Assembly: GCA_036927565.1 (NCBI GenBank)
Contig: JAYESD010000002.1
Coordinates: 141,057,167-141,121,166, forward strand
From: Tuctoria greenei
Lineage: Eukaryota; Streptophyta; Magnoliopsida; Poales; Poaceae
DNA length: 64,000 bases
Direction: 5' to 3'
The notes beneath the pieces were generated by a model that saw only the letters and a list, made by a program, of their open reading frames with translations, did no database searches and was not told the DNA's origin. The position numbers and the translations under genes were made by a program. Positions 21,995 to 33,934 of this stretch are shown here, one piece after another (position 1 is the first letter of the stretch; each line of letters begins with the position of its first letter).

Positions 21995-22960
21995 ATTGAA
22001 GAGCTAGGGCCTATCAACTCAAATTCTCCTACCCCCCTTCATCCAACAAATCCTCATCACTATCATCCCATGCCAGTATTTCCTGAGCCTTGGTCATCCT
22101 CTTTTCCTTAGTAGTTAATTCTCTTGTATCAAGCTAGAAACCTTTTTTTTGCATGCCCTTTTGCATCTCTTGCAACGATCTAGTCCTGAACCTAGGTGGA
22201 GCAGAGCTTCTGCCATCTGCAGGTTTGCTCCCCCATCCTTTGAAGAACCTGCATTTCTCATAAAGTCCATCCTTGGTTTCTTTGGAGAGGCCTGTTAGGT
22301 TTTCCTTGATCAGGCACAACTACTCTAAGAGCACGGTTCTCCATGTCTTCCTCCACCTCCCTTTCAAACACAAAGTCATAAAAATAGGGCACAATCACCC
22401 CTTCTACCTTGGCTGACACATTAGATATGTCCCTACAACCAATTTTCAGTCTCACATAGTCAATTCTCATCAAAGTAGATTCATCCACTTCTAAATTTAC
22501 ACCCACCAGAGAGCCTACATATGCCAGTATCTTGAGACCTCTTTTATCATAGGGGATCCCTTTGACCTGAAACTAAGCAACATTTAATCTTCCTTTTGCT
22601 CCCAAGTCTAGAGACCAAGGTTTCACTGAAATGGAAGCATTAGCACCTTGCAGACCAGGTTGTTAAAGTGGCTTCACACCTGCAGCATCTGCTGAGTAGG
22701 GAACCTCACCGTAAAACTGGTACCATCCACCTCTCTCGCCACCCACTTCCATCCTTTGTTCCCATGAAACTCCTTAAGTTCCTGTTCGATCTCTCTTGTT
22801 GTAGCATGACCAGAAATCACCTTAATCACCCCAGTAGAGAGTCTCTCCTTGAGTGTAATATCAGAGGGGTAATCTGGGATTATAAAGAATCCCTGACCCT
22901 CCACCTGAGCTGCATTCAGGAATGCTGCATGCTCACAGATCAACATCGAGTAACACTGCC
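21995..22960 (-). pseudogene. LINE-1 ORF1, middle segment (DUF4283 region)
   Basis: Minus-strand segments include GQGFFIIPDYPSDITLKERL, GWKWVAREVDGTSFTVRFPT, VKGIPYDKRGL and YVGSLVGVNLEVDESTLMRI. This is the DUF4283-type nucleic-acid-binding region of plant LINE ORF1 / zinc-knuckle proteins, which coats LINE RNA. The frame is broken by at least a TAG before FQVKG (about 22571) and a frameshift near 22260-22320. The zinc knuckle that should precede it is at 28459-28560, beyond the inserted solo LTR. Confidence 0.8.
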
Positions 22961-22965
22961 CTCTC

Positions 22966-25900
22966 TGTCGCAACCCGAATTTTAACTAAAGACAAAAATC
23001 ACTCCGAATTAAAACTTTTAGACAACTTGAACGAATGGTTGGTCACCAATAAAAATTTAGGCGTATAAATATATAAATACAAACACATTCATGTTCTAAT
23101 GTGAAGTAAACTAGAAAATAGATCTGAAACTATGAACCTAAAATATGGTGATTATAATAAAAATAACTAAATGAATAGAACAACAGATATATGCATAGGT
23201 ACATATGTGTAACACCTAATAAATCAAATGGAACGAATAAAACAAAAGAGAATATATTCAACCAAGAGGTAACAAAATATCTAGAAACAGGTTGACATAG
23301 AGGCAAATCAGCCAATGTAAACTAAACCAAAATTTAAGCTTAAAATCAAATTGCCAAAGTAGATTCAAAATGGATAATCAATTGATAAAAATTTGACTCC
23401 AACAAAAGGCTAGAATCCAAAAATTATCCCAAACTAGACTTGAATTCAAATTAATATATTTTATCCACCATGGAAGAATTTCCAAATAAATATACTACAT
23501 AATATGAATTGAGAGCGTATCCGTGAAACAAATCAAACAAGAATTCAAATTCAAACTTAAATGAAATGGGAAAAGGAAATAAAAAGAGAAATTGAAACAA
23601 ATGGGCAAAGCCCACCTTTCCCTCTCCCTGGTGCGGCCCAGCCAGACGGCCCGCTCCCCCTCCTCCTTTCTTTTTCTCCTCCTGCAGCCCAACCTTCTCC
23701 CCTCTCTTTTTCTTTTCTGAGCGGCCCAATTCTTTTCCTCTTCTCCAAGGTGGCCCGGCCTGGCCCAGCACTGTGCCGGCTTCTTTGTCCTCCCATTCCC
23801 CTTCTCAGCCCGACCGCGCCCCTGGGGAAACCGCGATGCGACATCACGGGGAGGTCACCTGTGCCACTGTACCCTCTGCTGCACCGCCTTGGTCACTCCC
23901 ATCTTTTCCACCACGCCATCATGGCCATGAGGAACGTCCGCACCAACAAACCGAGCGGAACCGCCCTTCCTCTGCGCGCGTTCGATAAATTTCGCAGGCT
24001 GATGTCGCCTCACCATCTAGTCGCAGCCTCCAAGTCATGTCGCAGGCGTGCTGCTCCCTTTCCGTACGAACATCATGACCGCGAAAACCAGAATGCCTTG
24101 TCGCATCGCTGTGTTAGCCGAGCACATGAAAAGTAGTGTCGGCCGACGTCTCGCCCCAAACCGCCTCGACGGGCTATAAAACACGCCCCCTCCCCTTCAT
24201 TCCCTCGCACAGAACCTTCGCCACACCTCCCTCTTTCTCCCTAACAGTCGAGCGTCCATCACCGAGGCTTCCTCGCCTCCAATTTGGACAGACATCGCCG
24301 GCCCCCGTTTTCTTCCCCAACTCCGGCTGCCGTCTCTGTTCCCGCTCCGGTGAGCACTTGTATCTCAATTAGTCGCGCATGTATATTCTCTGTACCTCCC
24401 CCTAGTCGGAACACGGTTTATCTATCACCATACACCATCGTAGCTCGGAATACTGTGAACCCTAACCACGCCGCTGTAGTCCCATGCTGCCCTTGTTGCA
24501 CCTTCACATCGTCGGCTGCCTGGGAGCCTGATATTCTTGTCTGAGCATACCATATCACCTCTCTGTAGCATGAGGTAGGTGTAGATGTTCTCAGAATGGG
24601 GAGTAGACCCCTGCTCATTGTGCCCCCACGCCGCGTCGCCGCCCTAGCTGCAACGCGCTGCCACCGGCTACCGTGGAGCTCTCCCGTGGTTGGTCGAGCG
24701 CGGCACCACATACCCTACTCGCTCGTGCACTCTCTAGTTCACTTGGGGATGGTAGCAACGGCACCCACATCTCCACCACCGAGCGCTGCCCCAGCCCGTC
24801 GTGGCAGCTAGCCGCCATCCGTCGAGGGCGTCGTTCCGGCCCGGATAAGCCTGCAGAGGGCATCACTGCGCCCCTAGACACCCTCCCGACAACTCCGTTT
24901 GCTGGGCGCGCATGCAGCTCCTCCGCCGGCGAGCTCCCGCAGCCGCCTGCCGCCTCCTTCCCTTGTTTACCGGGTGCAGTGTCCACATGGCGCCAAATTG
25001 GCTGCCACCTCAGCGGCCCGAGCGGACGTGGTCGCCATGCTAGCCGATTGCCACACCGGCCACAGACCACACCTCCTCTCCCCTGTGGACCTTGTCCATG
25101 TGAACCTTAGATATATGCTCCATTGATGAATGGGCCCACTTGCCAGCCACTGGATGATGGTGGAATCGCCAGGTACACACGCGTGTGCACACATACCATT
25201 TCGACCCCACAGTCAGCCTCAGCCCGGCGGAGAAAACGCTAGATCCACCGTTTAGTGCACAAAGAAATATGAAAAACACATTTCATAATGTAAGAATAAT
25301 CTGGAAAATATCCTAAAAATCATTAATTGCTTCTAGAACATATTAGGGGTGATTTATTGTATAAGTTGCATGAACATATTGTGTTAAATATTAATGGTTT
25401 GCGAAAATGAATGAACCAAATAGGAATTAAAGAGAAATAATGTTTAGCTTCTAAATTGATAATCATTTTGCAAATAATTTTCTAGAAGATCAATAGAATT
25501 ATTTGATGACTAACAGGGGTCAGTCACCCAAATTAATTATAGAAAATGTTTGACTTGAAATCATCCAGAAGGTATTAGAAATATCAATGGATATTGATGA
25601 TATCATAAAAAAATCGTATTTAACTAATATAGAATATGGAGTGGTAAAATAATTATCATCCTTTTAGTAAATTAATTACATTACCAATAGTCAATAGAAA
25701 ATCATATATAAACTAGCGGAAGAATAGATTCCTCATAGATAATTATCAAGAAACCCCAGAAAATATTGTTAGGCATATATGATATAATACATGTGGTAAT
25801 TGGCTAATATAATTACAGGATCGGGAAATGATTATCATTCCCATAGGGAAATCGAGTGAAATTCATGATAGGTAAAATACATATAGAAGCCCCTAATTAA

Positions 25901-28458
25901 ACATTCTGTCCACAAATGACCTTCTAAATAATCCTAGAAATATATTACTAGGGCTTAGAATAGTAATTGATTAAAATAAAATACAGGACAATTGACTAAT
26001 TAGTGTCATTGTAGAAAAGTAATTAGGAACCTATTGGATAGTAGAAACTCACATGTAAGCTCTGAAAAGAATGAACCCTACCCTAGTAACTCTCTGGAGT
26101 CCTAATACCCAAACACTAAAGAAATACAATAAGTTCATAACCCTTAGGGTATAATTAAGAAATCGATAAATTAAAAAATTGAATGAGTTGAAAAGTCACA
26201 CACTAGTCTTCGCTAAAAATGTTGCCTTATGTTCAAACATGTTAGAACTCATGCTTAGTCTCTAAAATACGTGAGACTTACATTAGTAGAACTTTAGTGA
26301 ATATACTATTGTGAAGATAGCATAATTATAAAGAAGGACCATAGAAATTTTGTCCACCACAATATACGTAATTCACAATATAAACTAGTGAATTAACCAT
26401 AATGATCATGAACCCTGTAAATAACTAGAAGACCCGATAAAACCGTTATAACCTTTTAGTGACCATTTGACTGACCAAGAAATAGTAATGTTTCCAAATA
26501 AGCCACCAGTAGAATGACATATTCTCCGATGAGCCTTCTAAGGACCTTTGCAATCGCGTTATTGAATGATTGTTTGTATTATTGGAGTTCTATTTGGATT
26601 TCTTGGATCTTTATCAGTGAATTGTATTTTCTTCGCGTAGCTACATACTTAGCACTCGAAGAGTTCATGAAGAAATCTCAGGACCCGAATCACAAAGAAC
26701 TGGACAAAGACTTTGATAAACATCGTAAAGGCAAACTCTAACTCCTTGATCATATTTCACCTATGTTTTGCAGTCGCACCTATTGCATGTTTTCATTGCA
26801 TGACTGTATGTCTATTTTAAAATGTTGTTATATTATAAACCACTTGAATGTGGTAGTATGAGATATGTCGATGACTGAGTATCGGTGTTAGCTATTAGCC
26901 AACGATAAACAGTAACATGATAGTTACTTGCTATCAAAGGCTTGAAGCAAGACACTGCTTCAGTTACGATAATAGCAGTGACTATCACAAACCCCTCCTT
27001 GATCTTGACCACCCGAGCCCTTGACTACCTAACAGCTTCATCATTGCGCTATAGCAGTGATGCAGCACCTCCTTGTTAGTACTATGCTTAGGAACCCCTG
27101 TGTACATGATTGTGAAATGTGTTAAAATGTGTTTGGTGGTGTGAGTTAGGATATGGGTGGGTGATTAATGAACTTGTGTGTGAAGGGGAAGGGTGGTCGA
27201 GGCGGGTATGGTGATGGGATGTCGCGAGCTCCCTAAGAGGTATACCAGCTGCGGCTGCATATTCGGTGTAACTCACCGATTGGTGTTGAGTGCTTCAGTA
27301 ATAGTCTGATGACCATGTTTTCCGGACTAGTCTTATGTTGAGTACTTCAGTTTAGTTCGATATTGTGTGTCCCGAACTAGTCCTTTTGCCAAGGACAGAT
27401 GGATCCGCCTCACCAATATAAGGACTGGTTCATTTGACCGCAACATAGTGATTTCGTACAACCACGAAACCTATATGGGTGGGGCTCACTCTACCTTTCT
27501 GATAACTGCCACAAGAAAAAACCTGGAGAGCCATGGAGGACACGGTGGAACACAAAATGGCACAGAGATTGAGGGTCGTCTGTTGGCCCGCTGGGTAGTG
27601 AATGCCCGAATAGCTCCTGCGTTGGGCCGAGGTGTGATTGTGGGGTAACTCGGAGAAGATGAGATGAGCGTCATGTCATACCCTTGCAAGGTGTGGATGG
27701 CCTGTGGGTAAAGTGTACGAACTATGCAGAGTACTAACCTATCCGGAGAGCTGTTGTCACAGTCTTGGCACACTATGCTGTGAGCTCTTTATGGCCAGCA
27801 TTAGTGCATCCCCTTGAAGTGTGTGTGTGGGTGGCCGAGGCTGCCATGTTTTGGAAAGTGTTGGCATGCATGCCTGAGTCGTCAGGGCCATAGGTCTGAA
27901 GACTCATTTAAGAGTGAGGGAACTGGCGAGATGGTTTGAAACTCCCCCAAGGCCCGCCAACTATAATGAAACTGATTCAACTATTTCTCCCTCTCATTGC
28001 AAAACTCTTTCCAAAGAGAACCTTGCATAAAATGCTTTTTGGCAAAACTAAGTCGCATGACCTCTCCTTGCTACAAGCCCCAAAGCATGAAACACCTCCC
28101 CTTGAGTAGTGTTAGGGCTTGCGGAGTACCTTATGTACTCACTATTGCTCTATATGTGGTTTATCAGAAGACAAAGAAGCTGAAGCGTGTGAGGACGACG
28201 ATTAGGTCTAGTACTACCTCCCAAGTCTGCCTGTTGGGCATGACGCTGTTCTGCTCCGTTGTTTCTGGGGATTTATCTATTTTGGTGGTCATCCACAACC
28301 ACGTCTAATGTAATCTAGATCATGTTTGTAAGACTTATATTGTTTATAAATAAATAATCATTGTATGGATCTCGATATATTCTGTTGTACGTACCAACTA
28401 CTGATCCAGAGATTGGTACGGAATGCACAAGTGAACCCACGAAAGGTAGGTCCTGACA
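22966..28458 (+). mobile_element. 5.5-kb solo-LTR-like block (LARD-type) inserted in LINE-1
   Basis: Begins TGTCGCAACCCG and ends GGTCCTGACA, i.e. TGTC...GACA ends. Flanks are CTCTC (22961-22965) and CTGTC (28459-28463), a 5-bp duplication with one change. Taking the block out brings the LINE zinc knuckle back to H-X4-C spacing, which supports these exact borders. No retroelement protein is encoded. A TATA box (24174-24181) and a likely splice donor (24351) give plus orientation. Bases 25250-26500 are AT-rich, and 28340-28360 has AATAAA-like signals. No second copy of the start was found inside, so it is read as one very long solo LTR. A terminally degraded LARD is the alternative. Confidence 0.6.
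24172..24184 (+). promoter_or_regulatory. TATA box within the 5.5-kb LTR-like block
   Basis: GGCTATAAAACACG, followed by a C/T-rich leader and, about 170 bp later, CCG|GTGAGC, a plausible splice donor. This looks like the LTR promoter and untranslated first exon. Confidence 0.5.
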
Positions 28459-29420
28459 CTGTCTCATGTCCAGGCTTCTCACATCTAGCACAGAAAGCAT
28501 ATTTGAACAAAGGACAAGAGCTTACCAGATGATTTGTACCACCGCAATTGAAGAAGTATGCATCCTTCTTCTCCAACTTCTCTGGCGGTGGAATCTCCAA
28601 ATCATCCTGACGATGGGACCCTTGTTTTGGCTCCTTCCTCTTCTGATCTGTATGGCTTTCCCTTTCACTTCTCTTGGGATTTGATCAACACTAGTGCATT
28701 TAGGAACTCCTTTAGCATTACTGTCAATGATAGAGCTCTCTCCGTGCTCCTTACTGTCAATGTCCATGGGAGCCTCCATCTTGTCTTGCACGTAGCCTCC
28801 TTGGCCGCGACCACCCCTGGGTCTCCAGGGTTGGCCTTTGTACCAGGAGAAATCACGGCCACCTCGACCACCGCCAATCCTTCCTCTCCCCCAGTTACCA
28901 CCACCGTTCCATCCCCTGCCTCCTCCTTCTTCCACACTTCACCCTCTACCACCTCCATTCCCAGCAGTCCAACCTATACCGCCTCCATTCCCAGCACTCC
29001 ACCCTCTTCCACCACCGAACTCTCCTCCTCTCCCTTCATTCCCTCTAGTACCTATCACCATAATCACAGATGCAATTGTAGATCTTACAGCTTACGTGTA
29101 GGACTTTGGTGGTTTTCCCCAAAAATGCCCGCAAAACCAACTCAGATCGAAGGATTTGAGAGGAACTGGAGAGGGTTCGATGAACCCTAGGCTACCCTCC
29201 CGAACCCTAGGACTGAGTGTGGCGCGCATCGAGCGATCCCTTATAGCCGCACACCCAGGAAGCGCTGAATCCACCTCTGCTCTCCCGATCTCCTCCGTCG
29301 AACCACCACGTGGCGAAACCGATGTGCGCACCTGTGAGAGCGAGAGACGATCTCCCTGGGTGTCCGCCCACCCGACGCATGTCGCCCATCCAGGCCGCCT
29401 CGATCAATAACATTAATTAG
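28459..29420 (-). pseudogene. LINE-1 5' region: leader, Gly-rich N-terminus and CCHC knuckles of ORF1
   Basis: On the minus strand about 29420-29100 looks like the LINE 5' leader. A Gly/Arg-rich region follows (GGGRGWNGGGNWGRGR). After an apparent frameshift near 28600 come GGTNHLVSSC and CARCEKPGH, two retroviral-type zinc knuckles. The first Cys of knuckle 1 is Phe here. The solo LTR at 22966-28458 splits knuckle 2, and the final Cys is on the other side at about 22948. ORF1 binds LINE RNA. The exact 5' end is not defined. Confidence 0.65.
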
Positions 29421-30250
29421 TCTTCCTAATTAAATGAAATGGAGTAATAATAATGCATTAGACAAAGTGGGATGTCAAGTGTGCAGCAGGAGAATAAACT
29501 ACTTGGAAGGTTCTCCCAAACGATGTTGCTTCTCCTCCTCCCCCCTCACATGGCCGCCAGCAACTCCGAGCCCTCATCCGCATGGCGCAGACACAAAAAT
29601 ATTGCAAGTGCAGGCGGCGGCAACCACCAGGATGATGCTAACCGAACACATGCAAGAATCTCCGGCCACGACTTTGGAAGGATCATGCGGGATTTGTTTA
29701 TTAGCATGACTCTTTCCGCGATCCAGATTAAGCGAACGGGGCTCAGGGATTTAGACAACTAATCATAGGGTTCTCAATAACCTAGAAAGAGAGAGGAGAA
29801 TGATAAGCTTTCCTGTCACAGTGTCATCGTCGATCGGCCTGTATATGATTGGATCATCAACGGCCTTGTCCTTAATTGCAGCACGGTAATATTATAAGTA
29901 ATCATCTCACTTTAGAACATCCTGTGAGGATTTACTCTGTCAGAGAATGACCAGCTGGACGGTATATATATGCATACAGATGTGAGGATGAATCACCCGA
30001 GTGAATAGAAAAATGTACACGTGTTCTACCACGTCACTGTGTGGACGCATACGAGTTCTTGAAGATCTAGTTTTCGAAACCCAACGAGTTCTTGAAGATC
30101 GAATTGCCAAGATAAAAAATCCAAGCTAGTGACCAATCGGCGGGTACCTGTCTTGTTGTACCTGTTTCTGTATCTCCCATTCATAGAAGAGCCACCGAAG
30201 CTGATTGGGACTAATAAATAGCATCGATTTACTATAAATTGACCAAGTTC
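29421..30250. other. Intergenic, nothing recognised
   Basis: Short open frames only (29434-29762), without family resemblance. Base composition is normal and there is no repeat signature. Bases 29800-30250 are AT-leaning. Confidence 0.5.
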
Positions 30251-32999
30251 CAATACTGCAACAAAAATAATTTTCCCAAACCCTCTAAATTTGGTTACAA
30301 GCAGTTAGAAAGAAAAACCGTCTGAAAAAAAGAAATGGATCAAGAACCGCCTATGAAAATAATTTTTCACAGGCGGCTTAAAATACAAACCGTCTGTGCA
30401 GAGATGACTTATTTATCACAGACAGTCTTATAAAGAACCATTTATAATAAATAAGTCACCACAAACGGTTCTCATTGAATCCGCCTATGAAGAAACTATG
30501 AATTCAAATCTTCGCGACGCGTTTTTTGTCCCACCATAGAAAGTTGAGTGTGTTGCAACAAGCATATAACGTGTGACGCACAGTTGCCTTCAAGATAATT
30601 TCACAAGCGGTTGTATTTAAATCCGCCTATGAAGAGACTAAGAATTATTTTGTCTTACCCCGGAAATTTGAGCGCGTTATAATGAGCATATAAGGCGTGA
30701 CACTGCATAGTGAACGTCAAATTCGGCAAGGGCGGTCTTGATGTCAGTTTAAAGAAATTTAATCTGGCATACAATACCGTTCTCGCTGAATTTGAGAAAA
30801 AAAACTTTTGTGTGGAGTTAATTAAGCGGTTTTCTCAAGTGTGACGCACAATGAAGATTTTTTATTGCGTTCTGTTTATTTCACAAACGTTTTTCACAAG
30901 CGGATTTAGTTAGAGAGTCCTGTGAATAGACATAGAATTATTTTGTCCCACCACATATAAAGTTAAGAGTGTGGCAACGAGCATATATGGCGTGGCGCAT
31001 AGCTGCCGTCAAGTTCTGATTTCTTAAGGAAAACATCGACATGCAATGGAGGTGACGACACCTATCGTTGTACACTGGATTCCTAAGAAAGAAGAACTTT
31101 TTACGCAGAAATTAATCAAGATTATCATATCTTTTGCTCTAAAATGAATCTTGCATTTACTTTCATCCACCCACCTAGGAAACCACCTTTAAAGATGGCT
31201 CGTCGTTCAGTGGTTACAATTACCGAGGAGGCATGAAGAGCGTGTAGTTATTGCAAATATACCGTGTACTGTTAACCACTTGCACTAGCGATTTTCACAA
31301 GCGGTTTTATTAAGAACCACCTATGAAGATACATTTGACCCCACATGTAAATGACCCTCAATTTTTTTTAGCAATTTTTATAGTGATACATGGACAAAAA
31401 CAACTTCAAAAAATATGAAAAAATACTGAAGTGTAAGTGCATTGTATTATGTCCAATAAATTTCACATTGAATACTTTATAAATTGATTAGAACAAAAAA
31501 CAAATAAATATGTTTTTTGTCATTTTTGTATCTTGAAAAGTATAATGCTTTTGAGAGGGCTTTTTAATAATCATACCAGCCTCTATATTTTTGAGATTAT
31601 AAAGATTTTGTTTGCATCAATGTGTGTTCAAAATTTAAAGAATGCCACATATGCATAAGAGCATTTGGATGAAATGAGAGACAACTTGAGTTTTCAAATG
31701 TTGGAATGCTTTAAAAATATAAAAATTCATACATGCATATATATACAATATGTACATACACACCAATTTTCAGTTGAAGATCCTTCTTTTAAAAGATATA
31801 AAAAATGAATAATATATGCATACGAATTATTATGAGATTTACCAAAACATACAAAAATTACATTTCTATCTTTGAACAAAATTGTTCCAAGGGTAGAGAA
31901 TATTTTTTGAATAATATAGAAAAAATTGTCAAATTTGGACCCAATTTGCGAAATTTATAGAAGTTTGAATATTTATATTTGAATCAAAATAATAAAAGTG
32001 CAAACTAAGAACAGCCAAGGTCGTATTTGCCACAAGCGGTTTTTTTAAGAATGCTTGTGAAGATATTTATCACATGCGGTTTTATTTAGAGCCGCCTGTA
32101 ATGGTGATTATAGAGTGAATCGTGAGGATGTAAGTTATCGTTACTTTTGAGTTACATTATCAATGTCACTAGCATATTTTTATACTTCCTTATGTTTTCA
32201 TTGTTACCAACACATTCTAATACTTGTATTCTATTTTCATTGCAGTACACGGATGTGAATAAAGATTGACTGATTTCTAGGAGTGTGCCTGAGAAAGGAG
32301 TCGATAAAATTGTGAGTGAATTGTGTCTATTCATTCGCCTTAAAGTTATTCACCAAAGAGGAATGTTCTTCAACGACACAAGTTCACATGTCGATAGTCC
32401 TCAACTATGCAATTTTGAGAATGTCAGTAGTTTTTAGAGAAACTTCATGTATTGTTTCTATTTGTGTTTGAGATATACAAGCATCATATATGAATTTGTT
32501 TTTGTGCTGTTTGTAAATCCTGTGTACTTGTGAATAATGTATACGAGTTAGTGTTTATGCTGTTTATAAAGCCTGTGCACTTGGAAATTGTGTCGTCTGA
32601 AGAATGTATATGAATTTGTGTTGTGTGAATGTGTATTAGAATTTTAATTTGAATTTGTGTTCTGTATAGGTTATAATCTTCACAGGCGATTTTAATTATG
32701 AACCGAATGTGATAACAACAATTAGCTTAGACGGACCATATTATAAACCGACTGTGAAACATGCAATTTGCACGGGCGGCTCAGATACAATCCGCTTGTA
32801 AAAATTGTAATTTTCACAGTCGGATCCGATACCACCTGCATGTGAAAATGGTACTTTTTACAGTCAGATATGATACCACTCGCCTGTAAAAACTACATTT
32901 TTCACAAGCGGTTGCATAGTCCGCTTGTGGCAGCACCCTGTAGACCGGGTACCCCCGCATACAAGGAAGAAAAGATATTGGGCCCACCTTCTAGGAGGG

Positions 33000-33366
33000 G
33001 AAGCACCCAGTAGCCACCACGTGTCCCGCAACCCCGAACCCCGCCTCCCTGCTGAGGAGGACTCCGGTGCTCCCACGTGTCCCGCAGCTCTGGATCCCGC
33101 CTCCCTACTGAGGAAAGCACCGGTGCAGCCATGTGTCCTATAGTCCTGAACCTCGCCTCCGTACTGAGGAGAGATCCGATGTTGCCATGTGTCCCACAGC
33201 TCCGGACCTCGCCTCCCTGCTGAGAAGGGCTCCAGTGCAGACACGTGTCCTGCAGCCCCAGACCCCACCTCGCTGCTAAGGAAGGCTCCGGTGCTGCCAC
33301 GTGTCCTACGGATCCGGACTCTTCCTTTTCGCCAAGAAGGGCTCCGGTGGTACCACGTGTCTAAGA
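33000..33366 (+). repeat. 56-bp tandem array with G-box/ABRE-like cores
   Basis: Hexamers CACGTG or CATGTG begin at 33018, 33074, 33130, 33186, 33242, 33298 and 33354, i.e. seven in exact 56-bp register. Five of the seven are CACGTG, followed by TC (ACGTGTC, the ABRE/G-box core bound by bZIP factors). Most units also have CTCCGGTG or a variant about 10-16 bp before the hexamer. The function as an enhancer is inferred. Confidence 0.9.
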
Positions 33367-33610
33367 TTGAATCAAGGCATCGTGAGTATTAAAGACCATG
33401 AAACTGCTCCTTCAAGACCGTATTAGTGTGTCATTAATGCCGCATTAATACAGCACGATCAGCCTGCCTTAAGACGTGATAACGTTGCCTTCAGGGCACG
33501 GTAATATACATTCAAGACCATATTAAGTGCCTTAGATCGTGAATAGGATGGTTAATTACCCGGGGCCACCTGTAGGGTCCCGGCCATGTTGTAAACTGTC
33601 GACCCTAAAC

Positions 33611-33620
33611 ATATAAAAGG
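33611..33620 (+). promoter_or_regulatory. TATA box of the solo LTR
   Basis: ATATAAAAGG at the place equivalent to CTATAAAAGG in the LTR at 60877-61759. It points toward the HD-Zip gene about 910 bp downstream. Confidence 0.65.
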
Positions 33621-33934
33621 ACCGGGCAGTCACACAGCAGAAAAAGAAGACTTAGACAGGCTCATACACACTGTACTCTCATACACGCTCATACGCTAAA
33701 AAAACACGCACTCCCGTGGATGTAGGATGTTATGTTCTGGCGGCCCGAACCACGTAAATCTCGATGTTCACTCGTGTTCTACGCTTCCATTGTTCTTGAT
33801 AATTCGCCCCTCTTTAAAAAGAACTTCTGCAAGATGCTCCATAGCACTACCAGGGGAAGTGTCGTTACTACACTTCGACAGCTTGTGATAATGTGTTTAG
33901 AACCGCGTGCGATAAACCATTTTTAGTAGTGTTC

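Larger units (their letters stand above)
32928..33880 (+). repeat. Gypsy solo LTR (953 bp) nested in the CACTA element
   Basis: TGGCAGCACCC...CTTCGACA flanked by a perfect 5-bp duplication GCTTG (32923-32927 and 33881-33885). The 3' part (GGCGGCCCGAACCACGTAAATCTC, then ...CTTCGACA) matches the plus-strand gypsy LTR at 60877-61759, so it is a diverged relative in plus orientation. TATA (ATATAAAAGG) is at 33611-33620. U3 carries a tandem array with G-box-like cores. Loss of the internal region by LTR-LTR recombination is the usual origin. It ends 653 bp before the HD-Zip start codon. Confidence 0.88.
30251..33931. mobile_element. CACTA-like non-autonomous element with a nested solo LTR
   Basis: The right end is the complement of CACTACTAAAAATGG, closing at 33931. 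The left end near 30251-30275 reads CAATACTGCAACAAAAAT, a degenerate CACTA start. TTC flanks both sides (30248-30250 and 33932-33934). Throughout are subterminal-type motifs, CACAAGCGGTT and its complement AACCGCCTGTG, in many variants (30300-30480, 30595-30630, 30890-30925, 31290-31320, 32035-32110, 32680-32930, 33895-33915). Three degenerate units of roughly 120 bp occur at 30475-31015. No transposase. The left border is less certain than the right. Confidence 0.7.

Noticed and set aside
23561..25126. Plus-strand frames in the GC-rich part of the 5.5-kb LTR-like block
   Set aside because: Pro/Ser/Arg-rich, several overlapping frames on both strands; better explained as LTR promoter/leader than as a host gene.
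28558..29190. 210-codon plus-strand Pro/Ser/Thr-rich frame
   Set aside because: Complement of the Gly-rich N-terminus of LINE ORF1, which connects to zinc knuckles on the minus strand.
33000..33366. CRISPR-like array
   Set aside because: The 56-bp unit repeats without unique spacers, in a plant LTR; it is a tandem promoter repeat.
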